Assembly: GCA_029862045.1 (NCBI GenBank)
Contig: JAOTYE010000022.1
Span: 1 to 60,521, forward strand
DNA from: Gammaproteobacteria bacterium
GTDB lineage: Bacteria; Pseudomonadota; Gammaproteobacteria; Steroidobacterales; Woeseiaceae
Direction of reading: 5' to 3'
DNA length: 60,521 bases
Numbering within the stretch: position 1 is the stretch's first letter; every line of letters begins with the position of its first letter. The position numbers and the translations under genes are program-made. Positions 46,318-54,259 of the stretch are shown one piece after another. The notes beneath the pieces were generated by a model. That model made no database searches. It worked only from the letters and a program-made list of their open reading frames with translations, and had not been told where the DNA came from.

Positions 46318-46812
46318 TTAGAGTGTCGGCGCTTCCGGGCCGACAACGTAAAATGCTTGTGAGTGCGTAGCAACCGAGTCGCGATCCGTCGTTGAGCCGG
46401 GCGCTCTGCTAGACCTGGCCGCCGCGGTCGCGATGAAGTGATACGCTTTCACGCCACTGCCCACGCCGAGACTAAACGCCTTGTCCGGAACGACCGTTGA
46501 ATCCTCGAACGCGATATCCGATGTTACTTCATCATGTCCGCCGACCCCGTCGACCGCGTATGTCACGCTCACGCCGACCCCCGGATTGAACTGACCCTGG
46601 GCGAGCGCCTGCTCGATGCCGGTTTCGGCGGCCTGGAACGCATACTCGTAGTTTTGATCATTGCGTGCCATCGCGAGCTCGGTGGTCGCGGTATTCATAC
46701 CTGAAATGGCAAGCACCGTGATGACCACCATCAGGATCAGGCCGACGACGAGCGCCGCGCCTTGCTGTTTATGAAATTGAGTCATTGTCTTCATGGTCGT
46801 TCTCTCAATCAT
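46318..46812 (-). CDS. pilX: Type IV pilus assembly protein PilX (cluster B)
   Basis: A 164-residue protein. The N-terminal helix KQQGAALVVGLILMVVITVL is the PilX form, followed by the conserved MARNDQNYEYAFQAAETGIEQAL. Its possible start at 46812 overlaps the pilW stop as ATGA; ATG 46794 is an alternative that leaves a shorter leader. Shorter than typical PilX by little; complete. Confidence 0.87.
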   Translation of the reverse strand: MIERTTMKTMTQFHKQQGAALVVGLILMVVITVLAISGMNTATTELAMARNDQNYEYAFQAAETGIEQALAQGQFNPGVGVSVTYAVDGVGGHDEVTSDIAFEDSTVVPDKAFSLGVGSGVKAYHFIATAAARSSRAPGSTTDRDSVATHSQAFYVVGPEAPTL

Positions 46813-47819
46813 GTTCTTGCGTTACGCAGGAGAATTGTTTTGGATACCTGCATGCGTCGGAAATTGTCGGCCGGCACACCCAGGTCGATGTCCCCGGGTT
46901 CGTAATCACGGTTGTCCTGGATGCCGACTTCAGGTGTGATGCCGCGTACAACGAGCCACAAGCGAGCGGTCATCACCCTGGCACCGGGAACGAAGCCAGC
47001 GTCCTCCGGGTTGTAAATCGGATCACCCGGATTGACGTAGATGTCGACCGTATTGTCTTCGTCGACGTCAATGCCGAGCTGAATTTGAATATTCTCGACG
47101 CCCGGAGCAACTTCCTCGTCAATGACGATCGGCCCGGCGAGGCCAACACCGAGAGACTTGCGACGCAATGCCGGTGATCCGGGAATCAGTTCCGAGTCTG
47201 CCGCGACATAGTAGGTGTTAACGATCAGATTGTGCGTCGTCGAGTAGGGCTGGCCCGTCTCTGGATTTATGTCGGTGCTAAAATCGGCAGGAACGTTGCC
47301 GTCGGCGAACATCTCGCCCTGAATACGTGTCGTCTGAATCTGCAATTGGCCGTCCAGCGGCGCAACCGGTAATACAGATGCACGGCGAACGGTGAAAACG
47401 TCGGAGTTAGCTTGCGCGCCTGCACCGCCCTGAGCAGGGCACAGCATCGCGTAGTTGTTGTTGTCGCCATCGACGGTCATCGCAAGTTCGAGTGACCAGG
47501 CCTCACCACAGTCGGGTGGGGCAGGCAAGGTCGTTGGATTGGCATCGCCACCGGGAATCGAGCGCCCCTCAACAGCTAACGAACGACTGTTGCGGCCCCA
47601 GTTACTGGCCATTCGCAAATCTGTCTCGAGCGTGTCCATCGCGAACTGCGCCGTTTCCTGCACACGTGCGATGGATTCGTTAATGACAAACGCCTGACGG
47701 CTTTGGTTGTAAATCTGAACGGCACCGATCATCAGAAACGAGCCGATCGCGAGGGCGACCATCAACTCGACCATCGTCAGGCCTGTCTGTTTGTTGGATA
47801 TTCTGGTCCACATACTCAT
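46809..47819 (-). CDS. pilW: Type IV pilus minor pilin PilW (cluster B)
   Basis: A 336-residue prepilin. Leader ends NKQTG, then LTMVELMVALAIGSFLMIGA with Glu +5. PilW features: NESIARVQETAQFAMDTLETDLRMAS near 45, a Cys pair (PPDCGEAW, AMLCPAQ), and GVENIQIQLGIDVDEDNTVD followed by ARLWLVVRG. ATG 47819 overlaps the pilV stop as ATGA, and the longer frame upstream lies inside pilV. Confidence 0.9.
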   Translation of the reverse strand: MSMWTRISNKQTGLTMVELMVALAIGSFLMIGAVQIYNQSRQAFVINESIARVQETAQFAMDTLETDLRMASNWGRNSRSLAVEGRSIPGGDANPTTLPAPPDCGEAWSLELAMTVDGDNNNYAMLCPAQGGAGAQANSDVFTVRRASVLPVAPLDGQLQIQTTRIQGEMFADGNVPADFSTDINPETGQPYSTTHNLIVNTYYVAADSELIPGSPALRRKSLGVGLAGPIVIDEEVAPGVENIQIQLGIDVDEDNTVDIYVNPGDPIYNPEDAGFVPGARVMTARLWLVVRGITPEVGIQDNRDYEPGDIDLGVPADNFRRMQVSKTILLRNART

Positions 47820-48283
47820 AATCCCCGTATCGGAATAATGATCGTGTAATCGAGATTCTCGCCTGCCTCGACCCACCGCACCGCTATTGTGTATTCCGGC
47901 GGTGTTACGGCGGCGTCGAGCGTAACGTTGACTGTGCCGGCTGGCAGCATTTCGGCAGCTTGCGCGGACCACAGAAAAATATCGTGCTGTGCCATTTGCG
48001 GTTGGCTGCAGGAAACGCCCAGGCCAACGCAGCCACCATCGGCACCGCCTCCGGTATAGACGCCAAGCGCCGTCGGATTTGCTCGAATACGGTCAGCAAC
48101 ATCGCCGGCCAGCGTTACAGCGTGATGGCGGAACATGGAGGTTCGGCCTGCCTGCATGCTCTGCACATACAGGCCGGCGATGCCGAGCATGCCAACCGAC
48201 ATGATGACCAGTGCAATCAGTACCTCGACCAGCGAAAAACCTCGTTGCCGGCGGGGTGCGGATTTTTGATGAGTGATCAACAT
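47816..48283 (-). CDS. pilV: Type IV pilus minor pilin PilV (cluster B)
   Basis: A 155-residue prepilin. Leader MLITHQKSAPRRQRG, then FSLVEVLIALVIMSVGMLGI with Glu +5. PilV features: HHAVTLAGDVADRIRANPTA near 55, two Cys (GGCVGLGVSC), a segment AQHDIFLWSAQ and an ending YTIAVRWVEAG. It is shorter than the cluster A copy by about 38 residues. Confidence 0.9.
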   Translation of the reverse strand: MLITHQKSAPRRQRGFSLVEVLIALVIMSVGMLGIAGLYVQSMQAGRTSMFRHHAVTLAGDVADRIRANPTALGVYTGGGADGGCVGLGVSCSQPQMAQHDIFLWSAQAAEMLPAGTVNVTLDAAVTPPEYTIAVRWVEAGENLDYTIIIPIRGL

Positions 48284-48313
48284 CGAATCGATTCCTTATC
48301 TATAGCAGTGTGA

Positions 48314-48919
48314 CTACGGGCAGCTCTTGCCCATCAAAAGCAGCGCGTTGTCGACCATCGTTACGTCCCGAACGACCGTTGCACGGCCAAGCGGCGTCGA
48401 AACGAACAATCGCGCCGCCGAGAAGTCTTTGGTCGTTTCTATGGTGCCTCGCTTGTCACAGACAATGACCTGCGTCAGGGCCTGGTTGCCGTTCACGTTG
48501 CCACGCCCCATTCCTGACGGGGCGTAGCTGAAATACGTCGCGTCGTTGGCAACCGCCAATGAAACGCCGTCAGCCACTGCCGGATGCGCCCTGAGAACCG
48601 TTTCGCCAACGCCGTTGCGTAACAGGTCACCGTTGATATCGATAAAAACGATGAAACCCTGGTCCCAGGTACCACCGCAATCTGCGGCAGCGGCCATCGA
48701 ATTGGCACTCGCACAGATCGTGATATTGGTCTTGCCACGCGGGGCTTCACTGCGCGCCACCTGGAAGGCGGCGTGCAGGTCGTTGGCCGTGGTCGTAATT
48801 CGGCTGTTGCGCGTGAACTCAGTCATATTCGGAACACCGAGCGACAGCACGACGCCGACGATCAGCATTGTAATCAGGAGCTCATAGAGCGTGAAGCCGT
48901 TTTGGGTTTGTCTTTTCAT
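48314..48919 (-). CDS. Type IV minor pilin, GspH/FimT family (cluster B, second copy)
   Basis: A 201-residue prepilin. Leader MKRQTQNG, then FTLYELLITMLIVGVVLSLG with Glu +5. FimT/GspH body: NDLHAAFQVARSEAPRGKTN, ITICASANS, GTWDQGFIVFIDINGD and VIVCDKRGTIETTKDFSAAR. The upstream frame to 49045 overlaps the preceding gene and is not used. With the gene at 49017 it gives cluster B two GspH/FimT-type pilins. Confidence 0.87.
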   Translation of the reverse strand: MKRQTQNGFTLYELLITMLIVGVVLSLGVPNMTEFTRNSRITTTANDLHAAFQVARSEAPRGKTNITICASANSMAAAADCGGTWDQGFIVFIDINGDLLRNGVGETVLRAHPAVADGVSLAVANDATYFSYAPSGMGRGNVNGNQALTQVIVCDKRGTIETTKDFSAARLFVSTPLGRATVVRDVTMVDNALLLMGKSCP

Positions 48920-49016
48920 ACAGGCAATATACTGCGCCGGTTCCAAGGGTTCCCGGGTAGCTGACGAACGGCCGGAGGAGCCCGATGAACGGTCGCTTTC
49001 GGGCCTTTGACTTAAC

Positions 49017-49559
49017 TTAATCCGCGCACCGGTACGGTTCTCCACGGGTCGTCTTGAGCGTCACCCGCGGCCGGCCGGTGTAGCTGATTACCAGCGCCCT
49101 CGGCGTCACCCTGCCCGCCGTATCACAAACGACGATCGTGCCGTTTGTCGCCCGCTTCTGGGTGGCGCGGAGCGTGAATCCGCGGCGATTTGCCGTGATC
49201 CTGACATTCTCGGCAATCTTGTGAGTCTGTAGCAGCGCCTCGCCTGCATCGCGGCGCGGTGGCTCGTCGCGATCACTGTTCTCGAACATGATCCAGCCGG
49301 TCGACCAGTCGCGGCCGGGCTCGCAATTCAATGCATCGAGGCTGGGGCAGATCGACACGACTTTGTGACGCATGATCGACTCTTTACGGGCCACATGGAT
49401 CGCGTGAAACAATGCGTTGATCTCCGTGTGCAGCCGGTTGCGGGCAACGATGCCCGAAAACGAGGGCAGGCCGAGGCCGAGCACTACCGCGACCAGTGTC
49501 AGTGTCATGAGCAGTTCGTATAGCGAGTAGCCGCGCAGGTCGTGCCGCTGTTGCCGCAT
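49017..49559 (-). CDS. Type IV minor pilin, GspH/FimU family (cluster B, first gene)
   Basis: A 180-residue prepilin. Leader MRQQRHDLRG, then YSLYELLMTLTLVAVVLGLG with Glu +5 and an unusual Tyr at +1. GspH body: HAIHVARKESIMRHKVVSIC, DWSTGWIMFENSDRD, VVCDTAGRVTPRALVIS. The gene has a perfect ribosome site (AAGGAGG) just upstream of ATG 49559, the strongest in the cluster, in line with being the operon's first gene. Confidence 0.87.
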   Translation of the reverse strand: MRQQRHDLRGYSLYELLMTLTLVAVVLGLGLPSFSGIVARNRLHTEINALFHAIHVARKESIMRHKVVSICPSLDALNCEPGRDWSTGWIMFENSDRDEPPRRDAGEALLQTHKIAENVRITANRRGFTLRATQKRATNGTIVVCDTAGRVTPRALVISYTGRPRVTLKTTRGEPYRCAD

Positions 49560-49663
49560 ATGGGACCTCCTTGTCCTGGTGACAGGTTAGGTTGATCCGT
49601 CGCACTCAGCGCGTCGCAAAAGTGGGCTATAATCGCGAATTATGACCCGTGAGGGCTTGGAAA

Positions 49664-50080
49664 ATGACCCGGTCAGGCCTCCTGTCTCTTTTCGATAAGT
49701 ACGGTATTTTGCCGACGCCGCAGCGCGTCGAGATCGCGAGTATTCTGCTTGAGCGGCCGCAGCACCTGTCGGCGGATCAGATTATTGAGAGGCTCAGGGT
49801 GGCTGGCAGTGGCGTCTCGAAAGCCACGGTTTACAACAGCCTCAATCTGTTCAGTAAATGTGGCCTCGTCAGGGAAGTCATGGTCGATCCGGTACGCAAG
49901 TTCTACGATTCGACGACCCATCCGCATCATCACTTCTATAACGTCGATTCGGGCGAGCTATCGGATATCCCGGTTGAGCAGGTCTGCTTCGAGGATCTGC
50001 CAGACCTCCCGGACGGTACAGAGCGCGAGAGTATCGAGGTGCTGATCAAGGTACGGGACCGAACGGACCAGCCGGGATAA
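49664..50080 (+). CDS. Fur-family transcriptional regulator
   Basis: A 138-residue regulator with the Fur winged helix (ILPTPQRVEIASILLERPQH, GVSKATVYNSLNLFSKCGLV) and a dimer domain with the metal-binding His cluster HPHHHFYNVDSGEL near residue 88. The structural-zinc CxxC pairs of Fur/PerR/Zur are missing; only two isolated Cys remain. This is the pattern of Irr-like members, which sense haem or metal in other ways. ATG 49664 is preferred; GTG 49649 adds five residues. TATAAT at 49628-49633 is a likely -10. Divergent from pilin cluster B; a target cannot be named. Confidence 0.88.
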   Translation: MTRSGLLSLFDKYGILPTPQRVEIASILLERPQHLSADQIIERLRVAGSGVSKATVYNSLNLFSKCGLVREVMVDPVRKFYDSTTHPHHHFYNVDSGELSDIPVEQVCFEDLPDLPDGTERESIEVLIKVRDRTDQPG

Positions 50081-50124
50081 ACCCCTTTTCGATACGTAGC
50101 GCTGAGGCTATACTTCGCGCCGCT

Positions 50125-50200
50125 GCCGGATTAGCTCAGTTGGTAGAGCACATCATTCGTAATGATGGGGTCAGGTGTTCGAGTCACCTATCCGGCACCA
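50125..50200 (+). tRNA. tRNA-Thr (anticodon CGT)
   Basis: A 76-base cloverleaf with encoded CCA. Acceptor stem GCCGGAT/ATCCGGC, D arm TAGCTCAGTTGGTAGAGCA, anticodon arm CATCA-TTCGTAA-TGATG, T arm AGGTGTTCGAGTCACCT. TATACT at 50109-50114 is a likely -10 box. It marks the left edge of the accessory island, as tRNA genes often do, but no repeat of its 3' end was seen further right in the window. Confidence 0.96.
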
Positions 50201-50338
50201 TTTTCAATTTAATAAACAAATAGTTACTGGTTGACCCTTTTCCTTAGCTCCGAAGAATCCTTTTTGGGACACACTGGGGACACGTTGGACCGGTTATTTG
50301 TGGGCCGCTTATTCTCACCGCAGAATGCTGTCAAAGGG
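50201..50338. other. Noncoding start of the accessory region
   Basis: No gene supported. The strings GGGACACA and GGGGACACG (about 50267-50286) resemble sequences often seen near integrated elements, without further proof. Confidence 0.35.
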
Positions 50339-50512
50339 TCACGTAATCGCGATAGGTAGAGGGTCTCCCAAAACCAATGGGCTGGCCTGTTGCTGCCACC
50401 ACGCCATAGCCGCCACACCATCCATAATTGCCCCAGCATTCCACAGTTCCCACACCTGATCGGCCAGGACAGGATTGGCTAACAAGGCTTCTACGTATAG
50501 ACGGGTGAGCAT
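50339..50512 (-). CDS. Small ORF of 57 residues, with a broken relative at 51870
   Basis: A 57-codon frame from ATG 50512 to TGA 50339. Its product begins MLTRLYVEALLANPVLADQV and is hydrophobic-acidic with a Trp-rich middle (WELWNAG, AMAWWQQQ). It lacks a signal peptide. A clearly related frame lies at 51870-52007, which supports it as a real small gene because the similarity is at protein level (LY-EALLA---LADQV-ELW-AG-I-D--AA-AWW). No named family is recognised. Confidence 0.55.
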   Translation of the reverse strand: MLTRLYVEALLANPVLADQVWELWNAGAIMDGVAAMAWWQQQASPLVLGDPLPIAIT

Positions 50513-50660
50513 CGTCTATTATTGAATGATATGAGCTAGCTGTGCAGCGGCCATTTTTGGCCAATTGCCCCAGGAATGCCAAAAGTAAGGCTCTTTAGTA
50601 GTCGCTGAATTGGTAGAATTACAGGTAACAGGGGAGCGAGCCGTCAGGCTCCATTGAGAA

Positions 50661-50690
50661 AGCCGCACTCATCAGGGCGCGGCTTTTTCT
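50661..50690 (+). terminator. Rho-independent terminator
   Basis: AGCCGC (50661-50666) pairs with GCGGCT (50779-type arm at 50679-50684), followed by TTTTTC. No plus-strand gene lies just upstream, so it may be the remnant of a lost gene. Confidence 0.6.
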
Positions 50691-50728
50691 TTCCGAAGCA
50701 CAATACAGCGCCGTGACAAGCGGGAAGT

Positions 50729-50755
50729 TAAAACCCCGCCGAAGTGGGGCTTTGC
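50729..50755 (-). terminator. Terminator downstream of the secreted protein at 50778
   Basis: On the minus strand CCCCAC-TTCG-GCGGGG (one mismatch) followed by TTTTAAC, 25-50 bases after the stop codon of the gene at 50778. Confidence 0.7.
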
Positions 50756-50777
50756 TTCTAGACCTTTGCTCGTATAG

Positions 50778-51749
50778 CTAAGGACAGTTCACAGTATTGA
50801 TGGCGTCAGTACCAGTAAACGCTAGCCCAGTAAATGTTTCACCAGTCAGCGTAGCCTCTGTGTCACCGCATTGGATGCCCGTTTCTTGCGTATTGAAATG
50901 AAGAAGCAAATCCATATCGCCATCCTCATCGACATCTTTAACGTGACCACGTCCATGAAATTCAGTGGCACCATCCGGCCCGAAAGCTGTGCTTAGTGGA
51001 TCGACATCAAGCGCGTCGAACGTATCAGTAGTGAGGATGGCTACAGGAATCCTCTGCCTCGAATACAGATTGATGCTGTTTGGATCGCTGCCAGGCTTGA
51101 TAACAATGACGACCGGGATGGCTGGCATCTGCCCTCGCACCGTTAACGTTATCTCGCCAAAGTATATTTGCGAGTTGCGGTTATCAGCCGTCCAAAGAAA
51201 TACTTGAGCGTAAAGACCGTCTGTTAGGTTCATCGGCGACGTGAAAGCAGCCTGAACCAGCGACAGATATGGACTCGCTGTTGTCGTTCCGGCAACGAAA
51301 TCGTGCTGACCAGAAAATAGGTAACTCTGATTATCTAATTGATTACCGATCACGAATCGAAATTGGGTGGGTGCGATTCGCGTGTACCCGGCAATCGGGT
51401 CAACGAACGTCTTGATAAACTGCCCTTCGGGCAGTCCAAATGACATAGGTCCTAGATGTACCTCCCAGTCGAAATTAACAAATGCACCATTGTTCTGACC
51501 GGCAGCGGACACTTCGACACTTTCTATGGTGACCCCAGCGCCAAAGATCCCGGTATCAATGATCACTGGCGTAAAATAGTAATCGAATCCATTAACCTGG
51601 GGCACGGGCAGGTGCCCGAAAATAGTGCCGCCGGGAAACGTGAAAGTTGCTACAAAATCCGAATCTGCGGATGCGCCGTTAGCAAACGTGAGAAAGGCGA
51701 GACATGCGGTGGAGACTAGGAACCTGGTCCGTTTTCTTAGAAGTATCAT
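50778..51749 (-). CDS. Secreted protein with Asp-rich C-terminal beta domain
   Basis: A 323-residue exported protein, signal peptide about 1-28 (LVSTACLAFLTFANGASA). The N-terminal 190 residues look beta-rich and unknown. The C-terminal 105 residues form a domain also present in the PEP-CTERM protein at 52180: VIKPGSDPNSINLYSRQRIP, VAILTTDTFDALDVDP, AFGPDG, a calcium-type loop DVDEDGDMDLLLHF, and a Cys pair (IQCGDTEATLTG, NTVNC). This domain is frequent at the end of extracellular proteins of environmental bacteria; role unknown. ATG 51749 is taken for the signal peptide. No sorting signal follows the domain. Confidence 0.75.
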   Translation of the reverse strand: MILLRKRTRFLVSTACLAFLTFANGASADSDFVATFTFPGGTIFGHLPVPQVNGFDYYFTPVIIDTGIFGAGVTIESVEVSAAGQNNGAFVNFDWEVHLGPMSFGLPEGQFIKTFVDPIAGYTRIAPTQFRFVIGNQLDNQSYLFSGQHDFVAGTTTASPYLSLVQAAFTSPMNLTDGLYAQVFLWTADNRNSQIYFGEITLTVRGQMPAIPVVIVIKPGSDPNSINLYSRQRIPVAILTTDTFDALDVDPLSTAFGPDGATEFHGRGHVKDVDEDGDMDLLLHFNTQETGIQCGDTEATLTGETFTGLAFTGTDAINTVNCP

Positions 51750-51869
51750 GCCAATGGCCCCCTGATCGGGTTTGCACTCCATTAGAGATGGAGGCATACG
51801 AGCTTTGTTTGTATCCCTTTGGCTTTACGTCGGTCAATTCGTACTTGCCGTATTTGTACATAATTTTGC

Positions 51870-52007
51870 CTATTGGCCATAAGCGACAAACCACCACGCC
51901 AACGCCGCCAGATCATCCGTAATAACCCCTGCAATCCACAACTCTTAGACTTGATCAGCCAGGTCAGCGTCGGCCAAAAGAGCCTCGATGTAGAGTTCGG
52001 CGAGCAT
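51870..52007 (-). pseudogene. Broken relative of the small ORF at 50339
   Basis: From ATG 52007 the frame reads MLAELYIEALLADADLADQV, then a TAA stop at 51947-51945, and past the stop it goes on in frame with ELWIAGVITDDLAALAWW and ends at TAG 51870. Alignment with the intact ORF puts the TAA exactly at its Trp codon in DQVWELW. So this copy is cut by a stop, or the stop position is read differently. Confidence 0.6.
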
Positions 52008-52068
52008 GACCAAACCCTACTTCCGGCCTCAGCAAGGTTGAACTGGAGTTATTGCTCTAAGCGCACAG

Positions 52069-52095
52069 AAAAACCCCGCACTCGGCGGGGCTTCT
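52069..52095 (-). terminator. Terminator downstream of the PEP-CTERM gene
   Basis: On the minus strand GCCCCGCCGAGTGCGGGG followed by TTTTT. It lies just beyond the end of the interrupted sorting signal (52111), which suggests the gene once ended there. Confidence 0.8.
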
Positions 52096-52179
52096 TGAAT
52101 CCTGTTTCAGTCAGACTTTCTTTCGTCTGGCTAATCCCATTCCAGCAAGACCTAAACCCAAGAGTACGAGAGTGCCGGG

Positions 52180-53754
52180 TTAGGGGACGGCGGCGGCGCC
52201 GGAACCCACTACGGTCAATTCGACGTAATCAATAGTATAACCATCTTGTACCAGTCCCAAATCTGGAATAGACAACGTCAGATTATTCTGATTCGACAAG
52301 AGAGATATCGGCACATCGAAAATAACTGTAGCCGCTATATTTTCAAAGCCGTCAGGTTCGGTATAGAAACCAATGTTAACGCTATTGAAAAAGAACGTAG
52401 CGCCAACTAGTTCAATTCCAGCCGTGAACATTGTGAGCGACGCAGATGTCGGCGTAACACCGATGAGGTCGAATGAGGCGATGTCAAATTGGAAATCAAA
52501 CGAAGGCTCCTGCCCCATCCCGACGGAAGTGCCCAACCAGTCTGTGCCCAACGGATCTCCCGGATCACGATTATCGCCACCCGGTACACCAAGATCAGAC
52601 AAACTATCGCCATCCGAACATACGCCACCTACGCCGAAGCAGTCTTTGTCTCCAACCAGTTCGGTTATTGTCGTGATGGTCACTGGCGGACACTTCACCG
52701 TTGTGATTGCGTCCGTGCCAGTGATTGGCTCGCCATCGAAAGTCGCACCTGTCAACGTCGCTGCTATGTCGCCACAGGCAATGCCAGTATCAGATATCTT
52801 GAAATGCAGGATTAGATCCGAATCTCCGTCACCGTCAACGTCTTTGGCTTTGGCTTCCCTTGCAGGAGCTTCACCAGAGGGCCCGAATGCAACAGTCGTG
52901 TAATCAACTCGAAGCGCATCGAAGTCGGTATCAGTGAGAATGGCGACTGGCAGGAATCCGCCTGCATCAGCGTTAATGGCATTCGGGTCGCTGCCGGGTT
53001 TGATATCAATAGTTATTTCGGTGACAGCGGTAGAAGAAATTTTGTATAGCGTACGGCTCGAAAATCCTACAGCCCACAGACCTTGGCCATCGAACGCTAA
53101 CCCATTGTATGTGCCAACAGGAAGTGCAAAGCTGTCGGTCAACAATGCGCCAGTAGTTGGATCGATCTTCCAAATTCGTGGGTCAGATCCATCTGTGTAG
53201 GAAATCGCATAAAGGTACTGGCCATCATAGGTCAGTCCTTCCTCTATACCTGGCAAATCGAATCCGCTGATCGTGCTTATGACATTCCCAGTTGCCGGGT
53301 CTATTTGATTAAACTCTGGCCTTGAGGCTTTCCAAAGATATTGACCATCAAAAGTAAGGTCGCCCAAACTAAATGTGGGAGTTGAGGAGACAAACGAGTT
53401 CACTACATTTCCGGTAGTCGGATCATATTTCAAATAGATGTCACCGCCACCAGACACCCAGATACCTGTTCCATCCCACGCCAAACCGAATCCACCTAGT
53501 GTGGGTAGAGAGGTAATCGGCGAAAATCCACCACCGGAGATGTCATAACTATGCAGAGTGACGTTCGTTTGTTGCATAATCCATAACGTTGATCCGTCGC
53601 TGGTGGCTCCTTCACCTCCGTAATCTAGAGGATATGCCGCTTCGACATATGCGTTGTCTAGGTCAATAGCGTGCGAAACGTTAGTGACGGTAGATACCCC
53701 AAATAACAATGTCACGACGCAAAAGAAAGCCCTATTCATCATTGTTTTTCTCAT
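52180..53754 (-). CDS. PEP-CTERM-type exported protein cut by a stop codon in its sorting signal
   Basis: A 524-residue exported protein with signal peptide about 1-28 (ending VSHA). Residues about 35-235 are a propeller-like repeat of TFDGQYLW, TYDGQYLY and AFDGQGLW blades. Next is the Asp-rich domain (IDIKPGSDPNAINADAGG; loop DVDGDGDSDLILHF) shared with the gene at 50778, then a beta domain. The frame stops with TAA at 52182-52180 directly after VVGSGAAAVP. Past it the same frame reads PGTLVLLGLGLAGMGLARRK and ends at TGA 52113-52111, so with Glu at the TAA position one gets the normal PEP-CTERM signal VPEPGTL, hydrophobic helix and Arg-rich tail. GAA to TAA is one base change. A c-di-GMP-I riboswitch lies upstream. 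Confidence 0.85.
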   Translation of the reverse strand: MRKTMMNRAFFCVVTLLFGVSTVTNVSHAIDLDNAYVEAAYPLDYGGEGATSDGSTLWIMQQTNVTLHSYDISGGGFSPITSLPTLGGFGLAWDGTGIWVSGGGDIYLKYDPTTGNVVNSFVSSTPTFSLGDLTFDGQYLWKASRPEFNQIDPATGNVISTISGFDLPGIEEGLTYDGQYLYAISYTDGSDPRIWKIDPTTGALLTDSFALPVGTYNGLAFDGQGLWAVGFSSRTLYKISSTAVTEITIDIKPGSDPNAINADAGGFLPVAILTDTDFDALRVDYTTVAFGPSGEAPAREAKAKDVDGDGDSDLILHFKISDTGIACGDIAATLTGATFDGEPITGTDAITTVKCPPVTITTITELVGDKDCFGVGGVCSDGDSLSDLGVPGGDNRDPGDPLGTDWLGTSVGMGQEPSFDFQFDIASFDLIGVTPTSASLTMFTAGIELVGATFFFNSVNIGFYTEPDGFENIAATVIFDVPISLLSNQNNLTLSIPDLGLVQDGYTIDYVELTVVGSGAAAVP

Positions 53755-53796
53755 TTCGGCCACCTTGCTCGAGTGCGAGCAGTAGGGTCACATGCC

Positions 53797-53894
53797 CCGG
53801 CAGCCCAGCGATCTTGAGTCCAGCACAACAAGAACGTTGTGAGGGAAGCGAGGACCCGTAGCTTTGCGTCCCTAGCTTTGGCTAGGTTTGCCGT
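53797..53894 (-). promoter_or_regulatory. c-di-GMP-I (GEMM-I) riboswitch upstream of the PEP-CTERM gene
   Basis: On the minus strand GGCAAACC-TAGC-CAAA-GCTA-GGGACGCAAAGC carries the hallmark GEMM-I core (P2 stem and GGGACGCAAAGC). It is followed by CTACGGGTCC and a second long hairpin (CACAACGTTCTTGTTGTG), then the closing strand that pairs CGGCA with TGCCG as P1. It ends 42 bases before ATG 53754. So expression of the exported protein likely responds to c-di-GMP. Confidence 0.85.
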
Positions 53895-54235
53895 TATCGG
53901 TTGTAACAGGAATTAATGCGCCGATTGGAAAATCGTGTCAATTCTGGGATGTACCTAGCGATGCCCGCTTTAGGTCACCCGTCTGAGCCAGAAAACGTCG
54001 GTAATTTTTCCAAGACAAAGTCTAAATAGATGGTCGTGTTTCATCATTCATATGTTTTTCAATGTTTTACGATTTCGGACTGAATTTTGCATGATTTATA
54101 GGGCTGAATCGCCTGAACCCGCTACGCTCGCACTACTGGGTTTTGGCTTGCTTGAAATTGGTTAAACAAGAGAGCGATAGCGCTTCTTTCCTCGGCTCAG
54201 CGCAATAATAAAAACAGAACCGGGGACCAATTATC
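53895..54235. other. Noncoding region with promoter of the riboswitch gene
   Basis: No gene is supported. On the minus strand TTGACA (near 53942-53937) and ATTAAT (near 53919-53914) with 18 bases between form a plausible promoter for the riboswitch transcript. The stretch GTCAATTCTGGGATGTACCT recurs near 54929, upstream of the next gene. Confidence 0.45.
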
Positions 54236-54259
54236 GGCCCCGCTTCGGCGGGGCCTTTC
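54236..54259 (+). terminator. Strong hairpin GGCCCCGC-TTCG-GCGGGGCC with short T-run
   Basis: Perfect 8-bp stem and UUCG loop followed by TTTCT. No plus-strand gene lies upstream, so its role is unclear; it borders the first dispersed repeat. Confidence 0.65.

Larger units (their letters stand above)
50513..50777. other. Noncoding stretch with repeat fragment and terminators
   Basis: Contains a fragment of the CGGCCATTTTTGGCC kind near 50550-50567 that resembles part of the dispersed palindromic repeat further right, and two terminator hairpins listed separately. No gene seen. Confidence 0.4.

Noticed and set aside
50125..50200. tRNA-Thr as proven attachment site of the island
   Set aside because: No direct repeat of the tRNA 3' end was found to the right within the window; only the position suggests it.
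51750..51870. Possible third GEMM riboswitch upstream of the gene at 50778 (string GACGTAAAGCC on the minus strand)
   Set aside because: The GGCAAACC strand and the P2 stem are not present in proper position; the resemblance is limited to one short box.
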